Origin: Hyposmocoma kahamanoa
Taxonomy: Eukaryota > Arthropoda > Insecta > Lepidoptera > Cosmopterigidae
Assembly (NCBI RefSeq): GCF_003589595.1
Contig: NW_020653770.1
Coordinates: 4,172,528 to 4,236,527 of the forward strand
Direction: 5' to 3'
Length of the DNA stretch: 64,000 bases
The stretch's first letter is position 1, and every line of letters starts with the position of its first letter. The position numbers were made by a program, and so were the translations under genes. The notes below the pieces were generated by a model, which was not told where the DNA came from, did no database searches, and saw nothing but the letters and a program-made list of their open reading frames with translations. This document shows, in pieces, positions 1-12,127 of this stretch.

Positions 1-2479
1 CCGGTATGAACCGGTTTGAACCAGCTTAATCTGATTCCGCATTTATAAGTGTGTGACTCCTTTAGAGGGGCGGCTCATGTTATTGCAAAATACCTAAGTA
101 TGTTACATTACAAATATTGTGGTCACATAAATTTTTTTTTAAGTAGTAATTAAATCTGTAGGTGGGAAGTAAAGGACTATAAGTCTGTATTTTGAATTTT
201 TTTACAAACATTACTTTAGAATGCTAAAAATCACGAAATGGTAATAGACATTAAGTTTTATCGTCGTTTGTTTCTTATTTAACATATTTTATTTGGCCTT
301 ATGACTAATTATAAATGCCTAATTAAGAGCCTCATCGTCTTTAAAACGTTTTGTAGTAAAAATTAGTATTTGGCACGTAAGGTTCTTTACTTCTCACCTA
401 CAGCAATACTGTTACAGTAATTCGAAGGCCTCACTGAATAAAAACGTGTATTAGTGGCAGTGGGCCATCTAATTGTAACCGAGGGGATCAGCAAAATCTG
501 TTAATTTTATATTTAACCTAATAATAGCATTATTATAGTTAACGCAGTAACGTCAATACTTCACCCTGTATTTTACAGTGATATTAATAATTTCAATAAA
601 AAAGAATACCGGTTTTTGCTCTGACCCCCTTCGGTTTTATTAATAAACTATTGACTTTACTAAATTAGTATGCGAAATGCTCCTGTCCGTTGCGGAAAAG
701 CTATTTTGAACAATACTGAATAAAGATTATATATTAAGTATTTTTAAAAACGGAGTAAAATGACATTTGTACGGTTGCCAGTTTTCATAAAATTTTAATT
801 AGTTATGTAGTTATTGTCGATAATTTTATCGATAGATTGTAAAAGAACAATATTTTGCCAAAGATGACCGAATTATGAATGTTACGATGTTCTAATTATT
901 ACTAATTGCGTTATTGCCTTCTTTATTATTATTTTGACAGTTGGCCTACTAGTATCGAGATCAATTTTTTATTCATATACATTTTAACAAGAATAGCCGG
1001 ATTTGATTATCTATATTGAATTAAAATGAAAAACTTTAAAATATGTATCCTCTTTGTATTTTTCATAAACATAGTTCTAAATATAGTGTGTATGTATATA
1101 TGGACTTACAAATTAAATTGTCCTCAGTAATTGGATGAATAATGGGTCGAGGAAGATACGAATGAAACAAGTTCGGCTGTTTATTTCGTAAGTATGACCA
1201 ATATTCAGTCGACAAAATATTTATCGACAGCAAGCACTAGCTGCGCGCAAGCGGGCAACACATGAATTGTCATTTTACTCCGTCTTCAAAAAAGACAATA
1301 TAGTTCGCATAGATAACTTTTGTATTTATAACGTTCTGTATATAACATTCAATTAATGAACAATGTGCAATAAAATTATTATTTCCAACACTTTTTTTCA
1401 TTACATGGCTTTATCAAAGAAAGAGATAAATATTTCAGTTACATTCTATTCGTGTACTTGTTCTTACTAGAAACCTTAGACGGCTTTGAAAATTTTAGAT
1501 CTGGAGTTCTTAATATTTAAGTTGAAATATCAGCCAATCAAATGAGTTTCGTGTTATAATTGTTTACGATTTCTGATTGCACGCGCATGCAATATGGCGT
1601 AACATTTCCGTCATAATATAATACAAAAAGTGCTTTTAGGATATGTTAGGTGGGGTTATAATATAACGCTAAATTAAAACTATGTAATGTATTGAAAATT
1701 CGATAAAATTTTCAAAGCAATTTTGTTTATTTCCTAATAACTAAACGAAGAGATCGCACTCTAAATAACATTTTGCATTGATTTTTTTTTAATTAAAACC
1801 CGGTTGTGGGTACCTATATAAAAATTTGACAGTGTAGTAATTTTTAAGACTACAGCTATCAGCAAACTCAATTAATTGGTTATACACGTACAGTCAAGAC
1901 CTGGAACTCATTGATAGATTGTTATTTTAAATTTGAAATGTCAAGCTGATCGTGCCTCTGTACCACCGGAAAGATAAAATATGTAACGTGCATTTGGAAA
2001 ATACAAAAGGAGAGCGATTTAAAATTATTTAAAAAAAATCATAACTCTAATTTTATTTGTTTTATGGAAATCTATAAAGTTTCAGCTTTTTCATATAACA
2101 AATAAAATTACAGATATGATTTTTTTCTTCGGACTTGATTTCGGAGGTTAGACATTTTATTTTTCCAGTGTCGACATGTTTATTATAATGAGTTGCTTCA
2201 ACTTGCTAATAAACCATATTTGTATACTAGGGGTGGAGTGGAATACGTTGAAGTTATTAGCGAATGATATATTAGTGGCACCAATAATATATCATTCGTC
2301 CTTTTTATCAATACACCGAAAATTATCAAGCGTTTTGCTAAATCTCATGAAATTTATACATAATATAAATTATTCGAAAAATCCGAATCAACTTGTCCGT
2401 TTATCTTTTAAACAATGTCATTGTATTCATTGTTAAGCCACGTGCCAGCCGACCCGCAACGTGTTGATACTTGGTATTT
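1..2479. other. AT-rich flank, no gene recognised
   Basis: Both strands hold only short chance frames. Homopolymer and AT-rich runs dominate. No recognised repeat, tRNA or coding motif. Confidence 0.6.
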
Positions 2480-2496
2480 TTTATTTAATTTTTATT
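2480..2496 (-). promoter_or_regulatory. possible poly(A) signals of the TINAG-like gene
   Basis: Two minus-strand AATAAA hexamers (plus-strand TTTATT at 2480 and 2491) lie about 680 bp past the stop codon. In AT-rich DNA such hexamers occur by chance, so this is weak. Confidence 0.2.
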
Positions 2497-2702
2497 TTAA
2501 AAAAAAGTAACTATACACGCGATTCTCGTATACATATAAACTATTATTTGAAGTTTGTTTTTTCAAGAGATGATTAGACATGGCTCGGCCGAGGCGAGGA
2601 CACAGTACGAGAAAGCACTAGGTACTGAGACGGTTTGCTCTAACGCGTACCTGAGGCATACTTACTCGTTTACCTCCACCATTATCTATTTATGAAAGTT
2701 GA

Positions 2703-2790
2703 TCAGTAGGGCTAGCACAACAGGGTGCGGATTGGGCGAGACCGACATAGAAGCGAGAGATATTCTCGCTTCTCGTCAATAAATTACACC
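2703..2790 (+). mobile_element. fragment of 'GGGCTAGCAC' TIR element
   Basis: TAGGGCTAGCAC followed by a GGGTGCG..GGGCGAG stretch and CGACATAGAAGCGAGAGATAT matches both ends of the 2.36 kb insertion at 15991-18347. Only one end is recognisable. It lies in the presumed 3' UTR or flank of the TINAG-like gene. Confidence 0.5.
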
Positions 2791-3174
2791 GAAAAACTGC
2801 AAACACATATTGTTCATAACAAGTACCAATACGTTGCGCGCCACTATACCCTACAGTTAATTGAATGACCATTCCAAATTGAATCTTCTATCTTTGACAG
2901 TAAAGTTGCTATTTAAACCAAATATTATATTTCCCTAACAATGAATACAATGCCATTGGTTAAAAGATAAACACTGAAATGGATTCGGATGTATCAAATA
3001 ATTCCTACTATACAAGGAATGTTCCTAATTTTTGGAACTGCACTGATCTATTAACAAACAAACCAATTATAAAAACTATCCAAAATTTCTTGTCCCATTA
3101 ATAAGAAATATACCCTTTCCCGTTCTCACGATCTTCGTGGTCACGCACAATGGCCAAACCAGTACGTCTCTATG

Positions 3175-3309
3175 TTATTTCTTCCTCGCTTCGTTGACGT
3201 CACTGAATCCGCTGATTAAGGAGCGCTCGATGTCGCATTCGTTGTTTCCACGTGCGATGCGGAAGTAACCGTCTTCGCCCCAATTATTTCCCCAACTGTT
3301 CGCTACGAG
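3175..3309 (-). CDS. Swim: TINAG-like terminal exon: Asn region and stop
   Basis: Acceptor CTATTTTTCAACAG; 44 codons then TAA at 3177-3175. It encodes [40 protein letters not shown] and ends ARKK. ANSWG carries the Asn of the papain triad, and W-G-E-D-G-Y-F-R-I...N-E-C-D-I-E is the conserved end of cathepsin-B-like domains. The 3' UTR would run to lower coordinates; minus-strand AATAAA hexamers at 2480-2496 are candidate poly(A) signals, though about 680 bp away. Confidence 0.92.
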   Translation of the reverse strand, partial: LVANSWGNNWGEDGYFRIARGNNECDIERSLISGFSDVNEARKK

Positions 3310-3719
3310 CTGTTGAAAAATAGGAAAAAACATATTTTTAGAAATAGAATGGGAAACAGACGTCTAAGGCTCGGCGCACATTGACAGGACGGCAAGAAAG
3401 GGGAGTTTTCGGTGACGAACAATAATGTCCCTTAATTACCTTATAACAACTTAGTTGAAATTTCGATGATAATGGTCGTAGCTACAAAAATGAAGCTGCG
3501 ATAAGTTTAGGTATACCAAGCCGACAGTCTTCCGAAGGTTGCTCACTCAAAATCTCCTCAGAATATATTTTTCTTCTTCTTCAGCAGGAACTACTATGAG
3601 CAGCACAATTTAGATGAAGAAAAGTAATTTAAGTAGGTATATTATTGTTACGATTTTATAGATACAAATATAGCTATAAAAACAAAACTGTGGTGAGATA
3701 TTAGGTAAATGTAATGGTT

Positions 3720-4178
3720 GATTCACGTTACACCGTGTCGTGTCCGGGCCGTCACAGTGCCGTGTCGTTTTCACCGTGCGCCCCGGCCGGGCTTTATTTT
3801 TGTTATTACCCATTTTTCTCTTGAATGATAAGGTTGAGTCATGACTCTTACACATAAACACGATACGACATCGCGTCGTGCTACGACGCGGCATCGTTTC
3901 ACGATGCGACGTCATGTCGTGGAAATCTACGACGAGCAACGTAAAAATTCACGACACGACGTCGTATCGTAGAAATTCACGGTGCGCTCCCCTGTGCCAC
4001 ATTCGTTTGCTATTCAATATTCAAAGATGACTTTGTATTCTTCTGATGTTTTGTCCTATAGTACAGGACGCTCCTCGATTAGGGTTATTAAATAATCCAC
4101 CTCAATGTTCTATGATACGACGTCGTGACACGTTGCGATGTCGTGTCGTAAATTTTTACGTCGCATCGTTTTATGTTT
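3720..4178. repeat. CGAC/GTCG-motif-rich segment, possibly a non-autonomous DNA element
   Basis: Within the 3310-4978 intron. Dense short motifs of the form ACGACG/CGTCGT and ATCGTG/CACGAT recur in both orientations (3720-3800, 3855-3985, 4115-4175), far more GC- and CpG-rich than its surroundings. Clean terminal repeats were not found. It abuts the 3' half of the GGGGCCTACC element at about 4180. Confidence 0.4.
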
Positions 4179-4179
4179 T

Positions 4180-4586
4180 TTTAGGTTTTATTTATTTTTC
4201 TTCATCAAAATACGAAAAAATAATTGAAAACAACGTAATATTAATAAATTTCATTATTACGCACTTTTTTTGGCAGTCAAAATTCTCTGAATGTAAATAA
4301 TACCTAAGTATACTTTATCATTATACTATTTACGATATGACAATTCGTAACATCAAAAAAGAAAGAGATGGCATTACACAGTTCGTAATTATACCGTTGT
4401 TTCTTTCCTATTTTAGTAAGGAATAGATAATATTGGGAACTCATTCGTTCTTTCAGTCAATTTAGCAATAATATACTTACATTATTTGGTTGATAGGTTT
4501 GTCATGGTACGAATATGAGTAAGTAGTATTAGAATAAGCTTACATTGAAATAGATTGATTTTTAAAAGGTTATTGTAGGCCCCCCA
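4180..4586 (+). mobile_element. 'GGGGCCTACC' element, half copy
   Basis: Matches the right half of the complete copy at 34241-35145: ATTGAAAACAACGTAAT, then the GAGATGGCATT block, CATTCGTTCTTTCA, TGGTACGAATATGAG, and the terminal TTATTGTAGGCCCCCC. The left half is replaced by the CGAC-rich segment. Intronic. Confidence 0.65.
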
Positions 4587-4978
4587 GGTCGGTTATTTAA
4601 CTTTTTATTTTAGGTTTAGTTTGAAAACATACATGTTGAAGTTCAGATAAAAATAACGGCCCTGTTTATTCATCTATTCACAGCTGTGGCATTTCTAAAA
4701 GCACAATTAGGTATTTTTCGCGTTTTCGACTGTTGTTTAACTACGATAATAGCCGGACGCGTTTTGAAGCGTAGCAGCGGCAACTAAGCGTTTTTATATT
4801 AACATTGGGCACGCGAAGTAAGTAGGTACACTTGCGGCGTCCATATAGGTATAATAATAATAGTAACGCACACACTATAGCCGTATGTATGTACGTAATC
4901 CGTATTCGAAAGGCAGGGGGTCTAAAAATTTGGGAACCTCTGATTTATATAAGGAATGTGAACGAATTGTCAACTTAC

Positions 4979-5118
4979 CCAATATTTCTGGCCTCTTTCG
5001 ACACCCCAACCAATGATCTTAACACTATGCAAACCAGACATTGTGTTATCACCGAAGTTACTGCGGCGGTAGATCCCGTCGCGGTAATGGAAGAAGTCCT
5101 GGTATACAGTCATTATTG
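4979..5118 (-). CDS. Swim: TINAG-like exon: His region
   Basis: 140 bp exon with acceptor TTATGATTTCAG and donor GTAAGTTG, ending in phase 0. It encodes AIMTVYQDFFHYRDGIYRRS, NFGDNTMSGLHSVKIIGWG and VERGQKYW. The HSVKIIGWG block carries the His of the papain triad, which is retained. The preceding 'V..DF..Y..GIY' strand is the usual cathepsin-B-like block. A plus-strand open frame covering the same bases (to 4832) is a shadow. Confidence 0.9.
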
Positions 5119-5599
5119 CTGAAATCATAAAAAATAAGTCGTGAAAGATTTCATCTAATTATTCGCTGTTGTATCTATCAGTTTTGTCGTAATCAAGTAA
5201 AACGTACGTTTTTCTCGACAAGCCTACCGCTTAACTGGGTACGGTGCGGGAGTAAGAGATTACGAAACTTCTGTCGCGCTGCACACGGGACAATATCAAC
5301 AAGATTTTTCTAACGATATTCAAAAGCAAGTTGCCTAGCAATGCCTACCAAATTAGTCAATTGTTGTTATGTAAAACGTAATAATAATAATAAAATAGTT
5401 ATTTTTGATACAAGTGCGGAAATTTAGTCGTTATGCACGAGTCTCGAGGCAAATGACAAATCCGCACGTGTATCAAACGACGTTTTTTAATAAATTTGCG
5501 AAAAAACGTAAAATGTAAAAAAAAATGTAAAACGTGAAAGTAAAATAAAACAGTATTTTAAAAAAACTCATTTTATTTCTTTGTTTGTTATAAATTCAG

Positions 5600-6210
5600 A
5601 GTACAATGGCAACTGTTGCCAGTGGAAGGGTCCTAATTTCTCAGAAACGCTGCATTCGATCAATTTGCAACGTGTCACGTTTGACTTCATGCAGACCTCT
5701 GTTTAAGAAATTAAATGTACTGACAGTTCCTAGCTTGTATATTTTAAAGGTATGTGATTTCGTAAAACAAAACCCTTCTTTGTTCAAGCGTCATGAGCCT
5801 TCATTCAACACAAGGTTTCCAGACAGACTTACTGTACCAGTAAAAATAAAAAAGGAAGTGTATCAGCGTAATTGTTTTCCTATGTGTGTAAAAATTTATA
5901 ATTCCTTACCGCCTGAATTTAAAAACATGACTGGTGCTGGCTTCCGCAGAAGGTTATCCCGATGGTTGGCTGACTCTTGTTTTTATTCCGTTCAAGAATA
6001 CTTTGACCGCAAAATTGTGTTGTAGACAATTGAAATGTATTATTTGTTGACATTAACTTTTTATTTTCAATTAATTTAATATAAATTTGCATGCTGTAAC
6101 CAGCTAAGTGTGTGAATCTATTGTATGAATGTGTAACATCTATGTAAACCACACTTACTGCGAATAAATTTATCATTATCATTATCATTATCATTATCAT
6201 TATCATTATC
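5600..6210 (+). mobile_element. 5'-truncated LINE, ORF2 C-terminus plus 3' tail
   Basis: The open frame 5606-6025 encodes a peptide resembling the C-terminal part of non-LTR reverse transcriptases downstream of the RT domain (QKRCIRSICNVSRLTSCRPL; PSLYILKVCDFVKQN; YNSLPPEF; F+..L..WL.....YS..EYF). There is no catalytic RT motif. A 3' UTR with AATAAA follows, and the copy ends in a tandem ATCATT tail at about 6168-6210, as LINEs of the CR1/RTE-like groups do. It is intronic in the TINAG-like gene and antisense to it. Not a host gene. Confidence 0.75.
6168..6210. repeat. (ATCATT)n simple repeat
   Basis: About seven units at the 3' end of the LINE fragment. Confidence 0.85.
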
Positions 6211-6635
6211 AGTATTCAGCCACATTAAAATTACTATTTTATTATAGTCTCGCGTAATGCTCACCTCCGGTCATTGTTAATACTCAATCAGCCATCTTTA
6301 TGCAAAATAATTTGGTATTTTTAAACGTAACCCGTTGTTTCATGAAACACCTATGCAATTTAAACAAATAAGATATTTGTAAGTAAGTAAATATAAGTTT
6401 TAATGACGAATGACTTACGTCACAAAGCACATAAGTATTAAATAAACATACAACCTCTTTAGTTCTATGTTTAAGACTTGAAACAACAGTAAATTAAAAA
6501 AAAAATGGAAAAGTAAAAAGCACTAGTGCGAAAAATCCAACTTTCGGCACAATTTGTAGTACGAAAAATACTACGTTTTGAGCAACGGTATTAAAAAAAC
6601 TATTTCATTGATAATTGCAATTAATCATGATCACG
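6211..6635. other. no feature recognised
   Basis: AT-rich intronic sequence without recognised repeat or coding signal. Confidence 0.5.
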
Positions 6636-7210
6636 GCATTCCCTCATACGGTTGCAGTACTTTCTTTCTCTCTCTACCAACTTTATGCTCATACGTACTC
6701 ATCTTCTTCCTCTTTTGGACTATGGGCACGTCCCCTACCTTGATCTTTCGGAGGACCTTCTTAACAAGTTCGAGCGGCTTCAAAACCAGTGGATTAGATT
6801 TGTGTTCAGCTTGAAAAAGTACGATCAAACTTCTAAGTTCAGAGATGAGCTGAAGTTGCTGCCTATCCATTTCCGTAGAAATGCCCACGTTTTATATTTC
6901 CTATATAAAATCCTTTGCCATCCCTCTTCTTCTCGTTATCTCCTGAGTGTTTCCAATACCTTCGGTTCGGGCTTTCAGAGATGCCCAGGAAACAACATTC
7001 CTTTCAATTATTCAAAGGTTAGCTGGAAGAAATCCCTTTATGGGATAGGCTCGCTTTTGGACAATACCGTTCTATTTCTTTGTTGAAAAAATTGTAATTT
7101 GTTTTTGTTGTACAATAAGTGTTTACACACACACATAATAGACAAGCCATTTGGTTTTTAATCAACCTGTTACTGAATATCGTCGGAAATATCTTGTTGA
7201 GCAAACACAG
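6636..7210 (+). mobile_element. truncated relative of the intact LINE: ORF2 C-terminus and 3' UTR
   Basis: The frame ending at 7086 contains LLPLLDYGHVPYLDLSED, NKFERLQNQWIRFV and LLPIHFRRNAHVLYFLYKIL, closely parallel to residues about 828-900 of the intact ORF2 at 24048-26996. The rest of the ORF2 end is deleted and the frame runs into the 3' UTR motif CTGGAAGAAATCCCTTTATG, counterpart of CTGGAAGAAATCGCT at 27338. Dead copy, intronic. Confidence 0.8.
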
Positions 7211-7662
7211 AAATATTCCTTGGGTCCGGTTGGACTCGAAACTCGACTGGACTCGAAGTCCCTAGACTTGATGTTCTGTCAAAACTAAAAACTAAGTTCA
7301 GCAACGGTCACACAGAGACAGAAAATATCTGCCAAAAAGAACTGAATTAAAAGTAAGTAATGGATTTTTATACTTATTTTGCCGGCCTAAAGTTGCACGC
7401 ACCGTAAATCAGGGATGTCGTGTTTTTGAAATATATTTTTGATCTCGAATTAATTTCAGTGTATCGGAGTTAAGTTACTTATCACTATTGTCGATACTGA
7501 ATTGTATTAAGTATTGATACCAATTCACATTAAGACTGTTAGAAAAAGACTTGATTGAAGATTGTGCGCATTGGCTGTCCAAGAAAAATGTGCAGCGTCT
7601 TTTTCGGTTTTATTGCATGAGTATAAAGTTTTTTCTGATTGAAGAAGGAGATTCCGTGTTGT

Positions 7663-8215
7663 TATACTCCGTCCTATCATTTATTTAACTTTTAACATAT
7701 ACATGCCTCCGAAGTTCCGTAATTATTGACATTCAACCATAGACAAAAAAATGCAATATTTCCTGGACTCTTTTATTTTTTGATCTTAGTGAAGCGACAT
7801 GCTCTTTAGCTCCGATATGTATAGAGCCAACAGATTATGTAACGAAGATTATTCAAGTTGGTATTTGTGTAATAAATTATAATGAAATTAAATAAATGAT
7901 AAATAATTATAATAAATTCTTATTGTTTATTATAATGAATCGTCGGATTCTCCTCCATATGAACGGGAGTCATCACTTGAATCCCCATTAACATTAATTA
8001 TTAATTCTTGAGCACACAAATTGTCAAACGGAATATCACGATGCTAATCAGACAATACATTCTTTTTGGAACTTGCTCCCGTTCATGATTAACACTTCTT
8101 CATAAATAAAATTGATTGTTATAAAAAATCGAGTCGGAAACACATTAGGACATCACTAATTGATTAGAATTCGAGTTGTCAAAAGTTAAATAAAAAGTTG
8201 GACGGAGTATAATAC
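7663..8215. mobile_element. TIR element, TTATACTCCGTCC ends (mariner/Stowaway-like?)
   Basis: Left end TTATACTCCGTCC..TTTATTTAACTTTT and right end AAAAGTTAAATAAA..GGACGGAGTATAA are inverted copies about 35 bp long, 0.55 kb apart. CTCCGTCC flanked by TA on both sides fits a Tc1/mariner-type non-autonomous element; that class call is inference. No transposase frame inside. Confidence 0.7.
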
Positions 8216-9100
8216 TCCGTAGTAACTCTTTTTGTACTCAAAGAAGCATTCTAAGACGTAAATAATAAATCTGCACAAAGAATGTAGGTACTATTTTGGT
8301 CATCTATATGATTTAGTTATCAATGCTCAACCGTTGAAAATATGTAAAGTACCCATGTACTAAAAGGCCAATTTGATAAAATGAACAGTGCATCATAGTG
8401 TTCCTTAAATCCAATGATTTCTTGGAATTTATACGGTTTGTAGCGGGGTTAAGTGGAGATGAAGAGAGACGCCAATTAATTTCAGAGCTTTTACATAGTT
8501 CTCCAAAAAAGAAGCGACTATATCGCAACGGTATAATGTTTACTTTCGTTTCTTGTAACAAAAACTTTATTACGATAAACTGAAAATTTAAAGAAATTAA
8601 ATAATATAAGACGTAATGATGACATGAAATACCACCATGGATAATATTACAAGTGTGACTATAGTTTTTGCACTACAGACTAGCAAAATAAGGCATAATT
8701 CTACGATTTTCGACGTTTTGCGCGACCATAACGTGTAAAGCGAAAACGGCGGGCCGAGCTTATGTATGTGTAATTTCGCGTACTGTTGGCACACGTACCA
8801 CGAAAACTAAACACAACTACTGTATTTATTGTTCAGTGCTGTAAACGGTAATAAGTGTGGTAACAAAAGAAAGAACTAGTGGGGGTGGGAGGAGACACTT
8901 GTGCTTTAGAATTTGCATCTTACCTACTACCAAATACAGATTTAAAAAGCATCAGACAGTACAACAAATTATTTTTGATAAATATATAATGTTTTGCAAA
9001 AAGTCGTGGAACAAAAGTTATTGTTCATGATGTTAATAATATGGTCCTGCGAAGTTGTTAATATTTTACAAATAGCTGTATAGATTGATGCATAACTTAC
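8216..9100. other. no feature recognised
   Basis: Intron sequence next to the 9101-9297 exon. Short frames only. Confidence 0.5.
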
Positions 9101-9297
9101 CCATAATTGGTCCAGATTCCATAATATCCCACATAACATCATGCTCCTTCTCTATTTTATACGGCACACTGGTCCGGTATTTGGAGATACGGGTTGACAC
9201 TAATGGTCTGCAGCCAGCCTGAAGCAGGGACCCTTGGATAGAGTAGGGGCAGTTCGTCACCGATGCCGTGTAGGGGAAGCAGTCTAAATCAACTAGA
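9101..9297 (-). CDS. Swim: TINAG-like exon: mid papain-like segment
   Basis: 197 bp exon, only 431 bp from the previous one, with acceptor TTTTTCTTTGCAG and donor GTAAGTTATG. T completes Gly; 65 codons follow; a final G joins CA of the next exon to make Ala. It encodes LVDLDCFPYTASVTNCPYSI, GCRPLVSTRISKYRTSVPYK and ..EHDVMWDIMESGPIM. The Y-R-T..P motif and the 'E.D+M..IM..GP' helix preceding the His region are conserved in cathepsin-B-like proteins. The segment between the Cys residues is short, and the His-rich occluding loop that gives cathepsin B its exopeptidase activity is not visible, as expected in the TINAG branch. Confidence 0.9.
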
Positions 9298-9584
9298 CTG
9301 CAAAGAAAAACAATGTGTCTTTTTATTAGAACGCCTGCAAAAATCCTTGTATTGTGACGTTGAAATTGATAGTGTAATCTTTTTGGCAAGCGCTTAGAAA
9401 TATCCCTGTTATTTATTTTTATTGAATATTATGGTGTTTTTACTGCCATTGCTTGAGGAATTGCAGCTGGAGTGTGGTTCTCTTCCCCCAAGAGGGCCTA
9501 TATACGTATCCAATGCTTAAAAAATTATGTGCAATGGTTTTACATCATGATTAATAAGCACTTCCTCTCGCTTTGAAAGTTTTG

Positions 9585-9715
9585 ATGAAAGTGATGACGG
9601 AACAATGTAAGAATAATGGAAGAAAAAGGAATTCGAGAACAATTCAAAATTGTAAAAGTAACTGGCCAGGAACCAGTGGGGAAAAACATGGGATGACGAT
9701 AAGGAGGTCAGCATT
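9585..9715 (+). repeat. interspersed repeat V, copy 1
   Basis: Lies in the 431 bp intron. ATGACGGAACAATGTAAG...GAGAACAATTCAAAAT...AGGAACCAG..GGGATGACGAT..GGTCAGCATTGTCAC recurs in split form at 49115-49205 and 49510-49600. Confidence 0.55.
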
Positions 9716-9728
9716 GTCACAAACTTAC

Positions 9729-9863
9729 CCATATTTGGATGTGAAATGCCAAGCACCATCGACGTGTCCTCCTTTGCAGCCCAGCTGACCTCTTCTGTCG
9801 CAGGACAACAGACTCTGCGGGCTAAGCAGCACGTTCTCAGCTCCATTTGACTGGATTGCATAT
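9729..9863 (-). CDS. Swim: TINAG-like exon: central papain-like segment
   Basis: 135 bp exon with acceptor GTTGTTCGCAG and donor GTAAGTTT. Phase is consistent: an initial A completes Arg and the final GG is completed to Gly by the next exon. It encodes YAIQSNGAENVLLSPQSLLS, then CDRRGQLGCKGGHVDGAWHF and TSKYG. The LS.Q.LLSC segment followed by GC.GG is the conserved papain-family core, whose Cys residues form the structural disulfides. The Q-L-G-C-K-G-G variant and following DGAW are typical of cathepsin-B-like/TINAG proteins. A longer open frame over this exon in another register (to 9517) is not coding. Confidence 0.9.
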
Positions 9864-10017
9864 CTGCGAACAACATTATACGATTACATTTATTAGGATT
9901 TCTTTTCTCTTTATTTTAAATGTAAAAGGGTTTTTTCACACAGTAAATATGCCACCCCTATCGTTCTGCTCTACATTGTTTAATTTGGCTACTAATTTAT
10001 ATATATACTGATTCAAG

Positions 10018-10130
10018 AATGAGGAACCGCATAAAGAACTGGCTCCTTTCTGCTTCGACCCGTACACATTTCGACATCACACGGTATACGTTCTCTACGC
10101 GGTCACACTCTTCGCACTTAGGTGAATTAA
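10018..10130 (-). pseudogene. LINE ORF2 C-terminal zinc-knuckle remnant
   Basis: Minus-strand translation gives KCEECDRVENVYRVMSKC followed by VRVEAERSQFFMRF. The C..C...E.V.......C pattern is the usual Cys/His knuckle at the end of R1/Jockey-type ORF2 proteins. Short and isolated. Confidence 0.5.
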
Positions 10131-10407
10131 CTTTCCTCATTAAATAACTGAAACTATTTAGTGGAACACGCCCAGATCAAAGCCAATCAGGAATTTCTGA
10201 AACAACTCTTAAAACTACTGTTATTTGACATCGAGATATCCTAATACATACACATGAGTCTGGGTTTCCATTATTGAAGGCAGAGACTATACACGATGAT
10301 GGCAAACTTCGCTAGCATCACGTATACTAAACCACTATTTTATCCTTCTAGCTACGCATTGCAGTCATACTATATTTTTTTCTGCCGCCAAGCGTTTTAG
10401 TACCAGC

Positions 10408-10700
10408 AAAGCTCCTTGCGAATGTAGGCGTCCAGATAAGTATTGCTACCGCACCTATTTCTGCCGCCAAGGTGTAATGTGTCCGATATAACGTTTCCGG
10501 TTTAAAAAGGGTGCTGGTGAAATCACAGATGCGTGACTTCTTGTCAACCTATGTCTCAGGGTGACGGGCGCAGTGGCCCTGCCCCTCAGATCTTTGCGAT
10601 TTAAAACTCTGAACGGCACTGCAACTGTTATGGACAGGCGTGTCGCTTACCACCAGGCAAACGTGTTCGTCTCGTCACTTGACATTATAAAAAAAATAAT
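10408..10700 (+). mobile_element. repeat family A (SINE-like, about 290 bp)
   Basis: Contains the family blocks TTTCTGCCGCCAAG, GGTGCTGGTGAAAT, TGACGGGCGCAGTGG, GGACAGGCGTGTCGCTTACC and CGTCACTT..ATTATAAAAAA with an A-rich tail. At least twelve copies lie in the window in both orientations. No tRNA-like head was seen, so the class is unknown. Confidence 0.75.
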
Positions 10701-11404
10701 GTTACGGTAAATACTGTAATATAAATACTTACGGTACTGTCCATGGACACTGCAGGCTTTTAACAAGATCACGGCTGACTGAACGTTGTTTGTTTGATAA
10801 ACCAAATATATTTAGATCTTAGAATATTTCTGTGCTAGATAAGTTAGTATGTAAGTTATCATTAGTAAAGGCTATAAAACAAAAATAAAAAACATTACTA
10901 CAAGTGCAGGTAAGTACATAATTTAAAATCTCAATTCAACCTATAATCAATCCTATTGTTTACAAAGGAATGTATCTTTTAGAATGCTGGCATTTTACAA
11001 AATAAACGCAAGCTGTTGTGCCGGCTTGGCGAAATCAACTCATGTCAAGAAACAAAACAAGCTCGCTAAAGGGTTCTCGTTGCTTATTTTTAGTGCCACA
11101 CCGCGCGCTTTTGCACAGACAGCAAAATAAATATTTTTTAACCAGGCGGAATAAAATAGACTTATATTAGTGTGGTTAATTATTATTTATAAAAATGGGG
11201 CACATTATATAAAAGACGCGCGCACAGGAAATGAAAAGTATCTATAACATTGTTTGTTTTTTTAAGATTAGAAAAACTGAGAAGTTAGTGGTCGTAAATC
11301 ATTTTCGTCAGACAAAAATAACAGTAAAGGAAAACATCGTAAAAATTTGTATTAAATGACATTTACAAATGACACGCTAATATAACGAAAAAGTTGTTGT
11401 TTCA
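10701..11404. other. no feature recognised
   Basis: AT-rich intronic stretch. Confidence 0.5.
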
Positions 11405-11575
11405 GGATATTTTGAATGTTTATCGCAAAGACACGATTAGGTTCGGTTAGGTTAGATTAAGTTAGGTTTAAAAGAAAAATCCATTTTCCTCGCAAAATTA
11501 CTTTCGAGGTTATGAAATTTCGACCAAACGTTATTTCTGGCAAATGTCATTTCAGACTACTGATAGGTAACCGAT
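11405..11575 (+). repeat. interspersed repeat T with TTAGG-like core, copy 1
   Basis: GTTTATCGCAAAGACACGAT followed by TTAGGTTCGGTTAGGTTAG and GGTTATGAAATTTCGA. An inverted diverged copy is at 20045-20235. Confidence 0.6.
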
Positions 11576-12127
11576 AATACGTTATTATTTTATAAAAAGT
11601 ATGCATTTACTGTTTGGAACCTTGTTTCTTTAAGTTTCTTATAGTGTAAGTCTTTGAAATAGATTAAGTTTGTAAGGACAGACAAATTTTTATTGGCTCT
11701 TTAGTAAATGCTACAAATAAGAAAAAGCATTTTGTTTTACGGTTTTTAAAAACTTACTTTGTTACAAAATGACTGAATAGTATGGCGACCGATAAAACAT
11801 CCAAAATGTCCTTCTACCTGATATTAAAAAAAAAGTTTGTCATCAATTCTGACGAGATTTTCCTTTCTTGTGAGGGAAGAAAGGTTTACGATCACTGCCT
11901 CTTTTTTACGTTTTTTCTAATCCAATTTTTAGGATTTACGATGGTACCCAAGTGGCACATGGACTAATCCGGCCCTGGCTTTTTCTTATCGAATTACGTT
12001 TTGTCAATGGCTACGCATTGAAAATGAAAGTATTCTTCCGGATCTGAGTCAGGTTTGATAAAACAAATATACGCTTTCCAAAAAAAAGGTTTATATTACG
12101 TTTATTGAATATTGATGTTTGATGACG
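11576..12127. other. no feature recognised
   Basis: Intronic; a 61-codon chance frame only. Confidence 0.5.

Noticed and set aside
4832..5122. 96-codon plus-strand frame
   Set aside because: Antisense shadow of the His-region exon of the TINAG-like gene.
5606..6025. 139-codon ATG frame that looks like a small gene
   Set aside because: The peptide matches LINE ORF2 C-termini and is followed by a LINE-type 3' tail.
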